Shown here: piece by piece, positions 33,467 through 40,789 of the stretch
How positions within the stretch are numbered: the stretch's first letter is position 1
How the letters are laid out: each line of letters begins with the position of its first letter
The notes under the pieces: model-generated
The model's input: only the letters and a program-made list of their open reading frames with translations
Database searches by the model: none
Told to the model about the DNA's origin: nothing
Assembly: GCA_016929775.1 (NCBI GenBank)
Contig: JAFGIE010000064.1
Span: 1 to 47,340, forward strand
Reading direction: 5' to 3'
DNA: 47,340 nt
Source of the DNA: Anaerolineae bacterium
GTDB lineage: Bacteria; Chloroflexota; Anaerolineae; JAFGEY01
Translations under genes and position numbers: made by a program

Positions 33467-34942
33467 TCAGCTCTCCCCTAACTCGTTCTTGGCATAGCCA
33501 TTGGCAGGCGGACGCGCCAGCGCCTCGACAACCGCTTCCATCGCCATACCGCGCGATCCTTTGACCAGGACTACGTCGCCTGGCTCGATCAGCGCCTGCA
33601 GACAGGCTATCGCCTGATCGTTGGCGGCGAAATGGATCACACGCTCGGGCGGCATGCCATAGTCGAGGGCAGCCTGCCCGATCATGCGGCCCCGCTCACC
33701 GACCGTGATCAGGAGCGCGGCGACGTCCATGGCACGGCGACCCACGCGATTGTGGCCCTCCACCTCGTACACGCCCAGCTCGAGCATGTCGCCCAGCACA
33801 GCGATCTTGCGCCCCTGCAGCTCCTCCAATAGGTTGAGGGCTGCGATCGCGGAATCGGGGCTCGAATTGTAGGTGTCGTCAAGCAGGGTCGAGCCGTTGA
33901 CGCCTGGCACGACGAACAGCCGGAGCTGCTCCCCTGTGCGCAGCCCGCGCAGGATCTCGTCCCACGAGAGGCCCGCCACCAACCCGACCGCTGCCGCACG
34001 CAGGGCGGTATGGACGCTGTGCCGCCCGAGAAGGGCGATGTGGGCGTGGATCGCCTGTTCTGCGGCGCCTGGACGCGCGTGGTGAAACCAGAAACGCACA
34101 CCCTCCAACCCGTGGCTCACGACCTGGTCAGCCCACAGATCGCAGCCCGGGGACAGCCCGTACGTAAAGACCCGCGCCGGCGTGACTTCGGCCATGGCAC
34201 GCACCCACTCGTCATCGGCGTTCAGGATGGCGACGCCGTCCGCCGGCAGTGCACGCGGCAGCTCGGACTTGGCCTGAGCAATGCGCTCGATGGTGCCCAT
34301 GCGCTCCAGGTGCACAGGCCCGACGTTGGTCACGACGCCGATGTGCGGCTGAGCGATCTCGGCCAAGAGCGTGATCTCGCCCGGGCCATAGGTGCCCATC
34401 TCGAGCACCGCGTACTCGTGGTCGTCCTCCAGCTCAAGCAGGGTCAGCGGCAGGCCCACCTCGTTGTTCAGATTGCCCACGCTCTTGAGGACACGATAGC
34501 GCTGCGACAGCACCGAGGCCACGAACTCCTTGGTCGTGGTCTTGCCTACGCTGCCGGTGATGCCGACGACGACAAGCTCGAACTGGGTGCGCCACCAGCC
34601 CGCGAGGCGCTGCAGCGCTCCGAGGGCGTCCGGGACGAGGAGACAGACCGGGAACTCGGGCAGCTCGATCTCTGTCGCCGCCGATGGGTCGCGCAGATCG
34701 ACCGCCAGCCCGCAGCCTGGGTCTCGCTCGACGATCGCGGCGATCGCACCCCGCGCAAACGCATCTTCGACATAGGCATGCCCGTCCTGTTGTTCGCCGC
34801 GCAGCGCGACGAACAGGCTGCCGGGGATCGCCTGACGCGAGTCGACGACCACGGCACTCACCCTGGCTCCGAGGCCCGCGTGTAGCCGAGCTTGCCCGCC
34901 GAGGGCGCGTATCACTTTGCCCAGCGTGAGATGGTTCGTCAT
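33467..34942 (-). CDS. murF: UDP-N-acetylmuramoyl-tripeptide--D-alanyl-D-alanine ligase
   Basis: A 491-residue Mur ligase that adds D-Ala-D-Ala made by Ddl. It shows VVDSRQAIPGSLFVALRGEQQDGHAYVEDAF, the ATP loop GITGSVGKTTTKEF, NLNNEVGLPLTLLEL, VLEMGTYGPGEITLLAEIAQP, TNVGPVHLERMG and DDTYNSSPDSAIAALNLL, all typical of MurF. The ATG at 34942 has CGGAGA upstream; the GTG at 34963 would add seven residues. No murE is present in this window, an unusual gap for a dcw cluster: a third-residue ligase must be encoded elsewhere. Confidence 0.94.
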   Translation of the reverse strand: MTNHLTLGKVIRALGGQARLHAGLGARVSAVVVDSRQAIPGSLFVALRGEQQDGHAYVEDAFARGAIAAIVERDPGCGLAVDLRDPSAATEIELPEFPVCLLVPDALGALQRLAGWWRTQFELVVVGITGSVGKTTTKEFVASVLSQRYRVLKSVGNLNNEVGLPLTLLELEDDHEYAVLEMGTYGPGEITLLAEIAQPHIGVVTNVGPVHLERMGTIERIAQAKSELPRALPADGVAILNADDEWVRAMAEVTPARVFTYGLSPGCDLWADQVVSHGLEGVRFWFHHARPGAAEQAIHAHIALLGRHSVHTALRAAAVGLVAGLSWDEILRGLRTGEQLRLFVVPGVNGSTLLDDTYNSSPDSAIAALNLLEELQGRKIAVLGDMLELGVYEVEGHNRVGRRAMDVAALLITVGERGRMIGQAALDYGMPPERVIHFAANDQAIACLQALIEPGDVVLVKGSRGMAMEAVVEALARPPANGYAKNELGES

Positions 34943-34978
34943 CGGTCTCCGTTGCCGGCGCACTTGGCCCTGCGCATC

Positions 34979-36745
34979 TCAGTTCACCTCGTGGCGTACT
35001 GCGTCGGGCGGGATCTCGAGCTGCGTGAACAATATGCGCGCGACGTTGGCAAACGTCGGTGCAGCCGTCGCCGCGCCCAAGGACGATGCCTTTGGTTTGT
35101 CCAGCTTGACCAGGACCACGAACTGCGGGTCATCGGCTGGCGCGAACCCGACGAACGACGCGATCGTCAGTTCCGGGTCGTATCCGCTGGCGATCCAGGT
35201 CTGTGCCGTGCCGGTCTTGCCGGCGATGCGGTAGCCCGGCACTTGGGCATTGTGTACGCCTTCATCGACCACCTGAACCAGCATCTCGGTCAGGACCTGC
35301 GCCGTCTCGGGACGGATCACCTGGCCTCGCGACATGTGCTTGGCCTGGATCGCACCATCATCCTGGATCAGCGATCCGACGACGTAGGGGCGCATCATGA
35401 CCCCGTGGTTGGCGACCGCAGCGACCGCCATCGTGAGCTGGATCGGCGTGACCGCGATCCCTTGGCCAAAAGCATTGGTGCCCAGGTCTGATTCGTGCCA
35501 ATCGGCGTCGCCAGGCTGCCGCATGGTGCCGCCGGTCTCGCCCTGCAGATCGATGCCCGTCCGCTGTCCGAAGCCAAAGCGGTTCACGTACTGGTAGAAC
35601 CGCTCCGGGCCGAGAACGGTGCTGACGTGGGCCATGCCCGTGTTCAGCGAGTGGATCAGCACGTCGCGCATGGTGACCAAACCGTACGCGCGCTCGTCCC
35701 AGTTCCGGATCACGCGCCCTCCGACCTCGATCACGCCGGTGTCGTTGTAGAGGTCATCTGGCCCGACGATCCCCAGGTCGAGCGCCGCCGCCATGGTCAC
35801 GATCTTGAAGGTCGACCCTGGTTCGTACTGCCCGCCCACTGCTGGGTCGAGGAACAGCGCATCGTCCGTCGATGCGAATTGGTTCGGGTCATAGTCCGGG
35901 TAGCTGGCAGAGGCCAACAGCGCGCCGGTCCTGGGGTCCACGACCAAGATGGTCCCGCCCTCAGCGCTGTAGCGCTCGCACGCCACTTGGAGCTCGCGCT
36001 CGATCATGTACTGTACCGTGCGGTCGATGGTCAACACCACGGTCCGCCCATCCTCGGGGATAGTCCAGTCACTGGCGCGGCGGTCGGCAAAGGAGACGGG
36101 CTCGAACGGGTAACGGCGGTCATCGCGCTCGCCCGTCTTGCCCTTGAGCAGCTCGTCGTAAAAGCCCTCGACGCCATAGTAGCCCTTGCTGCCCTCGTCC
36201 TCGTCCCCGGCGACAAAACCCAGCACGTGCGCCGCCAGGGCGTGCTCCGGATAGACGCGCACGGCAACCGGCTTGACAAAGATGCCCGTCAGGTCGAGGG
36301 CAATGATCTCCTTTCCGACGGCGCGCGGCACCAGCCGCGCGATCTGGGCATAGGGCGCCTCGCCGGCGATCCGGTCGAGGACCTGCTCCGTGGGCCAACC
36401 GAGCTTTGCCGCGACTTGCTCCGCTACGTCCGCCTTGTCTAGCTCATCGATCATGAGAGGCGCCGCCTCGATGGTATAGTCATAGTTGTTGAGGGCGAGC
36501 AGCTTCTCGTTCCGGTCGAGGATCATCCCCCGGTAGGCGGGCACCTTCCTCATGTTGGGCTGCGCTGACACCATATCCTTGAGTAGTTCACGGCGCTGGA
36601 TCACCTGCCAGCGGACGAACTGAGCCACAATCAGCAGGGCCATGCCCAGGAGCGCCGCCTGGGCAAAGGCCATCCGCCGATGGGGGATCAGATCGCGCTG
36701 TACATGCGGTGGGGCATCCACCGCGGTGACCGGCGCATCCCTCAC
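34979..36745 (-). CDS. ftsI: septal penicillin-binding protein FtsI
   Basis: A 588-residue class B transpeptidase. A single membrane helix (AFAQAALLGMALLIVAQFVRW, about 26-46) precedes the pedestal (RGMILDRNEKLLALNNYDYTIEAAP) and the catalytic domain with STFK (Ser311), SLN (366-368) and KTG (Lys510). It cross-links septal peptidoglycan with FtsW. The placement between ftsL and murF supports FtsI rather than PBP2, which is in the mre operon. The GTG start directly follows the ftsL stop. Confidence 0.93.
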   Translation of the reverse strand: MRDAPVTAVDAPPHVQRDLIPHRRMAFAQAALLGMALLIVAQFVRWQVIQRRELLKDMVSAQPNMRKVPAYRGMILDRNEKLLALNNYDYTIEAAPLMIDELDKADVAEQVAAKLGWPTEQVLDRIAGEAPYAQIARLVPRAVGKEIIALDLTGIFVKPVAVRVYPEHALAAHVLGFVAGDEDEGSKGYYGVEGFYDELLKGKTGERDDRRYPFEPVSFADRRASDWTIPEDGRTVVLTIDRTVQYMIERELQVACERYSAEGGTILVVDPRTGALLASASYPDYDPNQFASTDDALFLDPAVGGQYEPGSTFKIVTMAAALDLGIVGPDDLYNDTGVIEVGGRVIRNWDERAYGLVTMRDVLIHSLNTGMAHVSTVLGPERFYQYVNRFGFGQRTGIDLQGETGGTMRQPGDADWHESDLGTNAFGQGIAVTPIQLTMAVAAVANHGVMMRPYVVGSLIQDDGAIQAKHMSRGQVIRPETAQVLTEMLVQVVDEGVHNAQVPGYRIAGKTGTAQTWIASGYDPELTIASFVGFAPADDPQFVVLVKLDKPKASSLGAATAAPTFANVARILFTQLEIPPDAVRHEVN

Positions 36746-37165
36746 CTAGTCGCCTCCTTGCGCCCACGCAGTGAACTGGGCGGTCACATTGTCCCACCAC
36801 ACGACTGCGGGCGATCCACTTGCCTGGGCAGCGGCAACCGCGATCGGCGGGGCAGCCATGGTCAGGAACTCGGACTGGCCTGCCGAGGCCATGACAAAGC
36901 CCAACTCCTCTGCGCGTGCGGCGAGCCGGCTGACGGACTCGAGCTCGGCGATCTCGGCCATCAGCTGCCAGTTCTCCTGCTCGATCCGGGCGATCTCGTC
37001 TTCCAGCTCTTGCACGCGCACACTCGTGGTCGCGACGTGACTGGCCTGTGTCAGGAAGATCCAGCCGAGGAGACTGACCGCCACCATCAAGAGCAGAATG
37101 CCCAGCGCCGCCCGGCCCTGGAGCTTCCAGCGCCCTGGCTTGACGCAGTGTGAAGTCAGTTCCAT
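36746..37165 (-). CDS. ftsL: FtsL-like cell division protein
   Basis: A 139-residue bitopic protein: basic N-terminus, one membrane helix (GRAALGILLLMVAVSLLGWIFLT, about 17-39), a coiled coil (VRVQELEDEIARIEQENWQLMAEIAELESVSRLAARAEELGFV, about 49-91) and an alanine/proline-rich tail. This is the FtsL/DivIC plan; position between rsmH and ftsI points to FtsL. It would pair with an FtsB/DivIC homologue outside the window and with FtsQ. Sequence alone cannot separate FtsL from FtsB. Confidence 0.8.
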   Translation of the reverse strand: MELTSHCVKPGRWKLQGRAALGILLLMVAVSLLGWIFLTQASHVATTSVRVQELEDEIARIEQENWQLMAEIAELESVSRLAARAEELGFVMASAGQSEFLTMAAPPIAVAAAQASGSPAVVWWDNVTAQFTAWAQGGD

Positions 37166-37178
37166 GTCCTCTCCTCCC

Positions 37179-38111
37179 CTAGTGGGCCTCTCGCTTGCGT
37201 GCCACGCGCAGCTTGGCGCTGCGGCTGCGCGGGTTCTGGGCGACCTCCCGCTCGCTTGCCCGTACTGGCTTGCGCGTCAGGGCCTCGACGCGCGCGCGGT
37301 GCCCACACACGCATTCCAGGACGTCGGGCGGGCAGATACAGTCACGCGACTCCCGCGCGATCCAACGTTTGACAATGCGATCCTCAAGTGAGTGGAAGCT
37401 GATGGCAGCCAGCACACCACCTGGCCTGAGGACCGCCAGAGCCGACTCTAGCCCTTCCTCAAGTCGCGCTAGTTCATCGTTCACAGCGATGCGCAGCGCT
37501 TGGAAAGTGCGCGTCGCGGGATGCAGCTTGCGACCCTGGCGCACGGCGCGCGAGACAACCTGGGCCAGATCGGTCGTCGTGTGCAGGGGGCGCGCCGCCA
37601 CGATCGCCCGCGCGATCGCCCGCGAGGCGGGCTCTTCGCCATACTGGTAGATCAGGTCCGCTAACTCGCGCTCAGGGAGCGCGTTGACCAGCTCTGCCGC
37701 GGTGCGCGGGGCCGACGGGTCAAAGCGCATGTCCAGAGGACCCGTGGACTGGAAAGAGAACCCACGCGCCGGATCGTCGACCTGCATCGACGACATCCCA
37801 AGGTCGAGAAGCACGCCATCGACAGGGCCCTGCCCGAGGGCAGCGACGGTTGCGCCCATCGACGCATAACTGGCCCGAACCAGGGTGACCCGGTCGCCAT
37901 AGGGCGCCAGGCGGCGCTGGCAGATCGCCAATGCGAGCGGATCAACGTCCAGCCCGAGCAGACGCCCGTCCGGCGCGCTCGCATCGAGGATGCCGATCGC
38001 ATGCCCGCCCGCTCCCACAGTGCCATCCACGTAGAGACCACCGGCCACAACACGGAGCGCAGCCAGCACTTCCTCGAGGAGCACAGGTTGGTGAGCGATG
38101 TCAGCGTCCAT
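37179..38111 (-). CDS. rsmH: 16S rRNA m4C1402 methyltransferase
   Basis: A 310-residue SAM methyltransferase (RsmH/MraW): [29 protein letters not shown] for [50 protein letters not shown] and [15 protein letters not shown], closing with [14 protein letters not shown]. It modifies the ribosomal P site. I start at the ATG at 38111, which has AGGCGG upstream and begins the conserved IAHQPVLL region; a TTG at 38150 would add 13 residues without support. Confidence 0.95.
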   Translation of the reverse strand: MDADIAHQPVLLEEVLAALRVVAGGLYVDGTVGAGGHAIGILDASAPDGRLLGLDVDPLALAICQRRLAPYGDRVTLVRASYASMGATVAALGQGPVDGVLLDLGMSSMQVDDPARGFSFQSTGPLDMRFDPSAPRTAAELVNALPERELADLIYQYGEEPASRAIARAIVAARPLHTTTDLAQVVSRAVRQGRKLHPATRTFQALRIAVNDELARLEEGLESALAVLRPGGVLAAISFHSLEDRIVKRWIARESRDCICPPDVLECVCGHRARVEALTRKPVRASEREVAQNPRSRSAKLRVARKREAH

Positions 38112-38159
38112 CGGTCCGCCTGATCGGGTACCTACGAGTTCGCTTGTCAACGTGCACGG

Positions 38160-38594
38160 TCAGATCGTGATGTGGCCAAAGTGCTCGGCGATCTCTTCTG
38201 CGTGCTCAGAGACCGAGGCCAGCATCTGCTCCCATCGCTCCGGGTTCCACAGCTCGAGCCGGTTCGCAGCGCCGATGATCCGCACGTCCGTATCCAGATC
38301 CGCGTACTGCCGCAGGTACTCGGGGATCAGGACGCGTCCCTGTCCGTCAGGCCTCGACTCGACGGCGCCGCTGTAAAAGAACCGTGAGAACTCGCGCGCC
38401 TTCTGCTTGGTGATCGGCAGCTCCTCGCTGAGCCGCTCGGTGAAGCGCCGCCAATCGGCGTCGGCGAATACAAAGAGACAGCCATCCAGCCCACGGGTGA
38501 CAAACACACCGTGCGACAGCTCGTCGCGGAACTTGGCGGGCAGTGTCAGCCGTCCCTTGCTATCTAGAGTATAGGAGTATTCGCCGCTAAACAC
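38160..38594 (-). CDS. mraZ: transcriptional regulator MraZ
   Basis: A 144-residue protein of two tandem AbrB-like SpoVT domains: FSGEYSYTLDSKGRLTLPAKFRDEL (about 2-26) and SGAVESRPDGQGRVLIPEYLRQYADL (about 75-100), each with the D-x-x-G-R core. MraZ forms rings and binds short G-rich repeats to repress the dcw operon. Three such repeats lie 86-115 bp upstream. The GTG at 38594 has AGGAG upstream. The C-terminus adds a helix (WEQMLASVSEHAEEIAEHFG). Confidence 0.95.
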   Translation of the reverse strand: MFSGEYSYTLDSKGRLTLPAKFRDELSHGVFVTRGLDGCLFVFADADWRRFTERLSEELPITKQKAREFSRFFYSGAVESRPDGQGRVLIPEYLRQYADLDTDVRIIGAANRLELWNPERWEQMLASVSEHAEEIAEHFGHITI

Positions 38595-38618
38595 GAGGGC
38601 TCCTGGGCTATTTGAGGA

Positions 38619-38636
38619 CTAGAACATTCGTTCTAG
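38619..38636. promoter_or_regulatory. GAAC-N4-GTTC palindrome, candidate LexA/SOS site
   Basis: CTAGAAC-ATTC-GTTCTAG is a perfect 7-4-7 inverted repeat containing GAAC-N4-GTTC, the core of the Gram-positive-type SOS box. It lies between the dcw promoter and the mraZ start codon. It could instead act as an RNA hairpin just before the mraZ ribosome site. Confidence 0.55.
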
Positions 38637-38640
38637 TTTT

Positions 38641-38661
38641 CCCCCACTTGGGGGTTTTTTT
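38641..38661 (+). terminator. short hairpin plus T7 on the strand opposite mraZ
   Basis: CCCCC-ACTT-GGGGG followed by seven T residues has the form of a small intrinsic terminator for plus-strand transcription. No plus-strand gene precedes it, so it would only stop antisense RNA. On the mraZ strand the same hairpin is flanked by A runs and is not a terminator. Confidence 0.3.
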
Positions 38662-38679
38662 GGGGCCCGAATGTGGCAA

Positions 38680-38709
38680 GATTCCCCACAGCTCCCCACG
38701 TTCCCCCAA
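38680..38709 (-). promoter_or_regulatory. three tandem MraZ boxes
   Basis: Read on the minus strand, three contiguous 10-mers follow the -10: TTGGGGGAAC, GTGGGGAGCT and GTGGGGAATC. Each carries a (G)TGGGG core with exact 10-bp period, the arrangement MraZ binds in other bacteria, here at about -6 to +24 of the transcript. Confidence 0.8.
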
Positions 38710-38738
38710 AGTATACCACAGATCCCGGTGTTTGGCTA
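38710..38738 (-). promoter_or_regulatory. proximal promoter of the dcw operon
   Basis: Minus strand -35 TAGCCA (38738-38733), 17-bp spacer, -10 TATACT (38715-38710) with extended TGG. The expected start is near 38703, inside the first MraZ box. Confidence 0.65.
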
Positions 38739-38992
38739 GTGCTTTTCACCCAAGATTCACAGTTTTAATTTTCGTTACGTCAATAGCAGGGAGGGACAAA
38801 GAGATGGCGTGAAAGGAAAAGGGACGAGAGGCAAGCACGTACGCACACACCGCAGAGAAGCGAGGCAGGTGCAGGTGTGTTGACGGACAGCGTACGGCGT
38901 GCATAGGGTACGATACGTACCCCGCGCCAGAACGTGCGATCATCGTAGCAGGTCCCCCCCTACCAACGTCAATGACCGTATCCTGTGCATAA

Positions 38993-39021
38993 ATCATACC
39001 ACTAGAACGCGTTATTGTCAA
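38993..39021 (-). promoter_or_regulatory. distal promoter upstream of the dcw operon
   Basis: Minus strand exact -35 TTGACA (39021-39016), 17-bp spacer and -10 TATGAT (38998-38993) with extended TGG. It drives toward mraZ from about 283 bp above the proximal promoter, producing either a long dcw leader or a separate small RNA. Confidence 0.7.
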
Positions 39022-39057
39022 GGGTGAATGCGCACCGGCTATCGCGTGCCCGGACGT

Positions 39058-39086
39058 TTGCCTCGCCGGTGGTTTTCGAGTACAAT
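39058..39086 (+). promoter_or_regulatory. promoter of the ytxH-like gene
   Basis: -35 TTGCCT at 39058-39063, 17-bp spacer, -10 TACAAT at 39081-39086. A leader of about 100 nt follows to the ATG at 39197. Confidence 0.6.
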
Positions 39087-39196
39087 TCAGCACTGCATTG
39101 CCTCACCGGGTCTGTGCGCAACGAGCATGGAGCGCCGCAGAATGACACAGCCCGGCGGACGCGGACCCGTGTGTACAGAACTGGAGGGAGTACAGC

Positions 39197-39442
39197 ATGA
39201 GATTGAGCCAGGTCTTGGCCTTTATGAGCGGGCTTGTCGGTGGCGCGATCGTGGGGGCAGCAGTTGTTGCGCTCCTGGCGCCGCAGTCGGGCGCGGAGAC
39301 GCGCGCAAACATCGTGGGCAAAGTGCAAGAGATCGTCGACGCCGGCAAGCAGGCAGCCGCAGATCGTCGCCTGCAGTTGCGCAGTGAGTACGAGCGTGCG
39401 ATCCGGATCCCGATCCCGATCACCGAGTCGGAGCCGGCATAG
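39197..39442 (+). CDS. YtxH domain-containing small membrane protein
   Basis: An 81-residue protein: an N-terminal glycine-rich hydrophobic helix (VLAFMSGLVGGAIVGAAVVALLAPQSGAETRANI) followed by a charged helix. The G-x-x-x-G pattern and the APQSGAETR motif after the helix are typical of YtxH proteins, which are linked to stress in Gram-positive bacteria but not defined in mechanism. GGAGGGAG lies about seven bases before the ATG. It is a single gene, divergent from the dcw operon and convergent with the 414-residue unknown gene. Confidence 0.82.
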   Translation: MRLSQVLAFMSGLVGGAIVGAAVVALLAPQSGAETRANIVGKVQEIVDAGKQAAADRRLQLRSEYERAIRIPIPITESEPA

Positions 39443-39504
39443 CCCTTTGCCGGTGCAACGGACGCCATGCCCGGGAGATCGCGCGGTCTAGTCGCGCGGA
39501 GACG

Positions 39505-40749
39505 CTAGACGCGCCGCCGCGCCTGACGGGCAAAGAGCCGGTCAAAGGCATCTCCCAGGTCACGCAGCTCTTCCTCAGCGAACAGCTCGGCGCGCGCTGC
39601 CTTGGACGTGCTCAGCAGGCGCAGGCTCTCGCCGACCTCTTCCCCTTCAACCACGCTCTCGTCGGCTGCGACGAGGGCGCCCAATATCAACGGCAGATAG
39701 AGGAACTCTGTTGGCAGTGGTTTTCCCTCGCTCAAGCTCTCTGCGACGAACTCGCGGACGGCGCGCTGCTCTTCCCGATCCCAGATCTCGCGTTGGAGGA
39801 CCTCTTCCACCAGGGCGAAGCTGAGCGCGATCGCCAGCTCGATCACGTGCGTGTACCCCAACTCGGTCACCAACCAGAGCGCGTCGTCGCTGGACTCGTC
39901 GGTCAGCTGGGCGTAGGCGTACATCGGGACAAGCAAGCACTCCTGCCATTCGGGCTGCGCGAGCATATACCGCGTCGTGTAGGTCAAGATCTTGCCCAAA
40001 AAGATCGCCTCGCCCAGGTGAAGCGTCACGCCGCTGGCGGCAAACAGGGCCTGGCTCTGCTCCATGAAGCGCACGAACAGCGCTTCGGGGGTGAGCGTGG
40101 GCAGCGCATAGATGCTCCGGTCGTTGGCCTCCTGGCGTGCGCGCGCAAAGATCTCCCAGTCGTCCGGCGTCCAGAGCGAGCTGAACGCGGGCTTGAGCTC
40201 GACCTCGGGGGAGGACTCTCCAGCCTCGCCGACGTGGAGCGCGAGCACCTGTTCCTCCGACAGGGTGGACTCGTAGCCCCACGCGCCGATCTGCGCAATG
40301 CCCAGCCCCTGCGGGTAGCGAATCTTGATCTCGCCGATCCGCCGCGCCCCGCTCCGGGGACGGACGCGCGTGCCTCCTTGCTCCGCTTCAGAACGGACGA
40401 CGATCGAGAGATCGTAGGCCCCCGGAGGGACGTGCTCGGAGACGTGCAGCGGGATCACGAGCTGGGCGACCTCGCCGTGGCTGAGCGTGAGGTGTATGTC
40501 GGGCTGAAAGACCGCAAAGAGCGGCTGTGGCAGGCGCCGCAACCGCCGGTCGAGGGCGGGGAGTGCGACGTGGATCCACACCTTGACCGGCACATCCATC
40601 ACGCTCTGCAAGACCAGACGCACGTCGAGGACCTGACCCGCCGGCGTCGGCTCCCGGGGCGCCGTCGCCAGGTACTGGACAGCCGCACTCTCGTAGCGCC
40701 GACTCGCCTCCAGATGGTCGTTCATCACATCGGGGTATTCGAATGCCAT
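39505..40749 (-). CDS. uncharacterised 414-residue protein
   Basis: I do not recognise this family. Residues 1-150 look like a beta-rich domain (VLDVRLVLQSVMDVPVKVWIHVALPAL, VAQLVIPLHVSEHVPPGAYDLSIVVRS) resembling an immunoglobulin-like fold. Residues 190-414 look alpha-helical and acidic (IYALPTLTPEALFVRFMEQSQALFAASGVTLHLGEAIFLGKILTYTTRYML, WLVTELGYTHVIELAIALSFALVEEVLQREIWDREEQ). There is no signal peptide, membrane helix or catalytic motif, so it is probably cytoplasmic. It starts well (AGGAGGC before ATG) and lies 40 bp after the metallopeptidase, as last gene of the gatC transcript. Confidence 0.65.
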   Translation of the reverse strand: MAFEYPDVMNDHLEASRRYESAAVQYLATAPREPTPAGQVLDVRLVLQSVMDVPVKVWIHVALPALDRRLRRLPQPLFAVFQPDIHLTLSHGEVAQLVIPLHVSEHVPPGAYDLSIVVRSEAEQGGTRVRPRSGARRIGEIKIRYPQGLGIAQIGAWGYESTLSEEQVLALHVGEAGESSPEVELKPAFSSLWTPDDWEIFARARQEANDRSIYALPTLTPEALFVRFMEQSQALFAASGVTLHLGEAIFLGKILTYTTRYMLAQPEWQECLLVPMYAYAQLTDESSDDALWLVTELGYTHVIELAIALSFALVEEVLQREIWDREEQRAVREFVAESLSEGKPLPTEFLYLPLILGALVAADESVVEGEEVGESLRLLSTSKAARAELFAEEELRDLGDAFDRLFARQARRRV

Positions 40750-40789
40750 GTCCTAGCCTCCTCGTCTCCTTCACCTGGGCGCGCCCTGC

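Larger units (their letters stand above)
38595..39196. other. dcw/ytxH divergent control region
   Basis: A 602-bp stretch without a convincing gene. It contains a LexA-like palindrome, a short hairpin with a plus-strand T tract, three MraZ boxes, two minus-strand promoters and the ytxH promoter. Between the two minus-strand promoters (about 38740-38990) there is a perfect hairpin GGGTACG-ATA-CGTACCC at 38906-38922. An 83- to 115-residue frame crosses this part but has no RBS or recognisable protein character. Confidence 0.6.

Noticed and set aside
20122..38594. an anti-phage or mobile island within the window
   Set aside because: The region is a collinear housekeeping dcw operon, with no integrase, transposase, toxin-antitoxin pair or abrupt base change that I can see.
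38746..39093. 115-residue minus-strand ORF above mraZ
   Set aside because: It runs through the distal promoter, has no RBS and no protein-like character.
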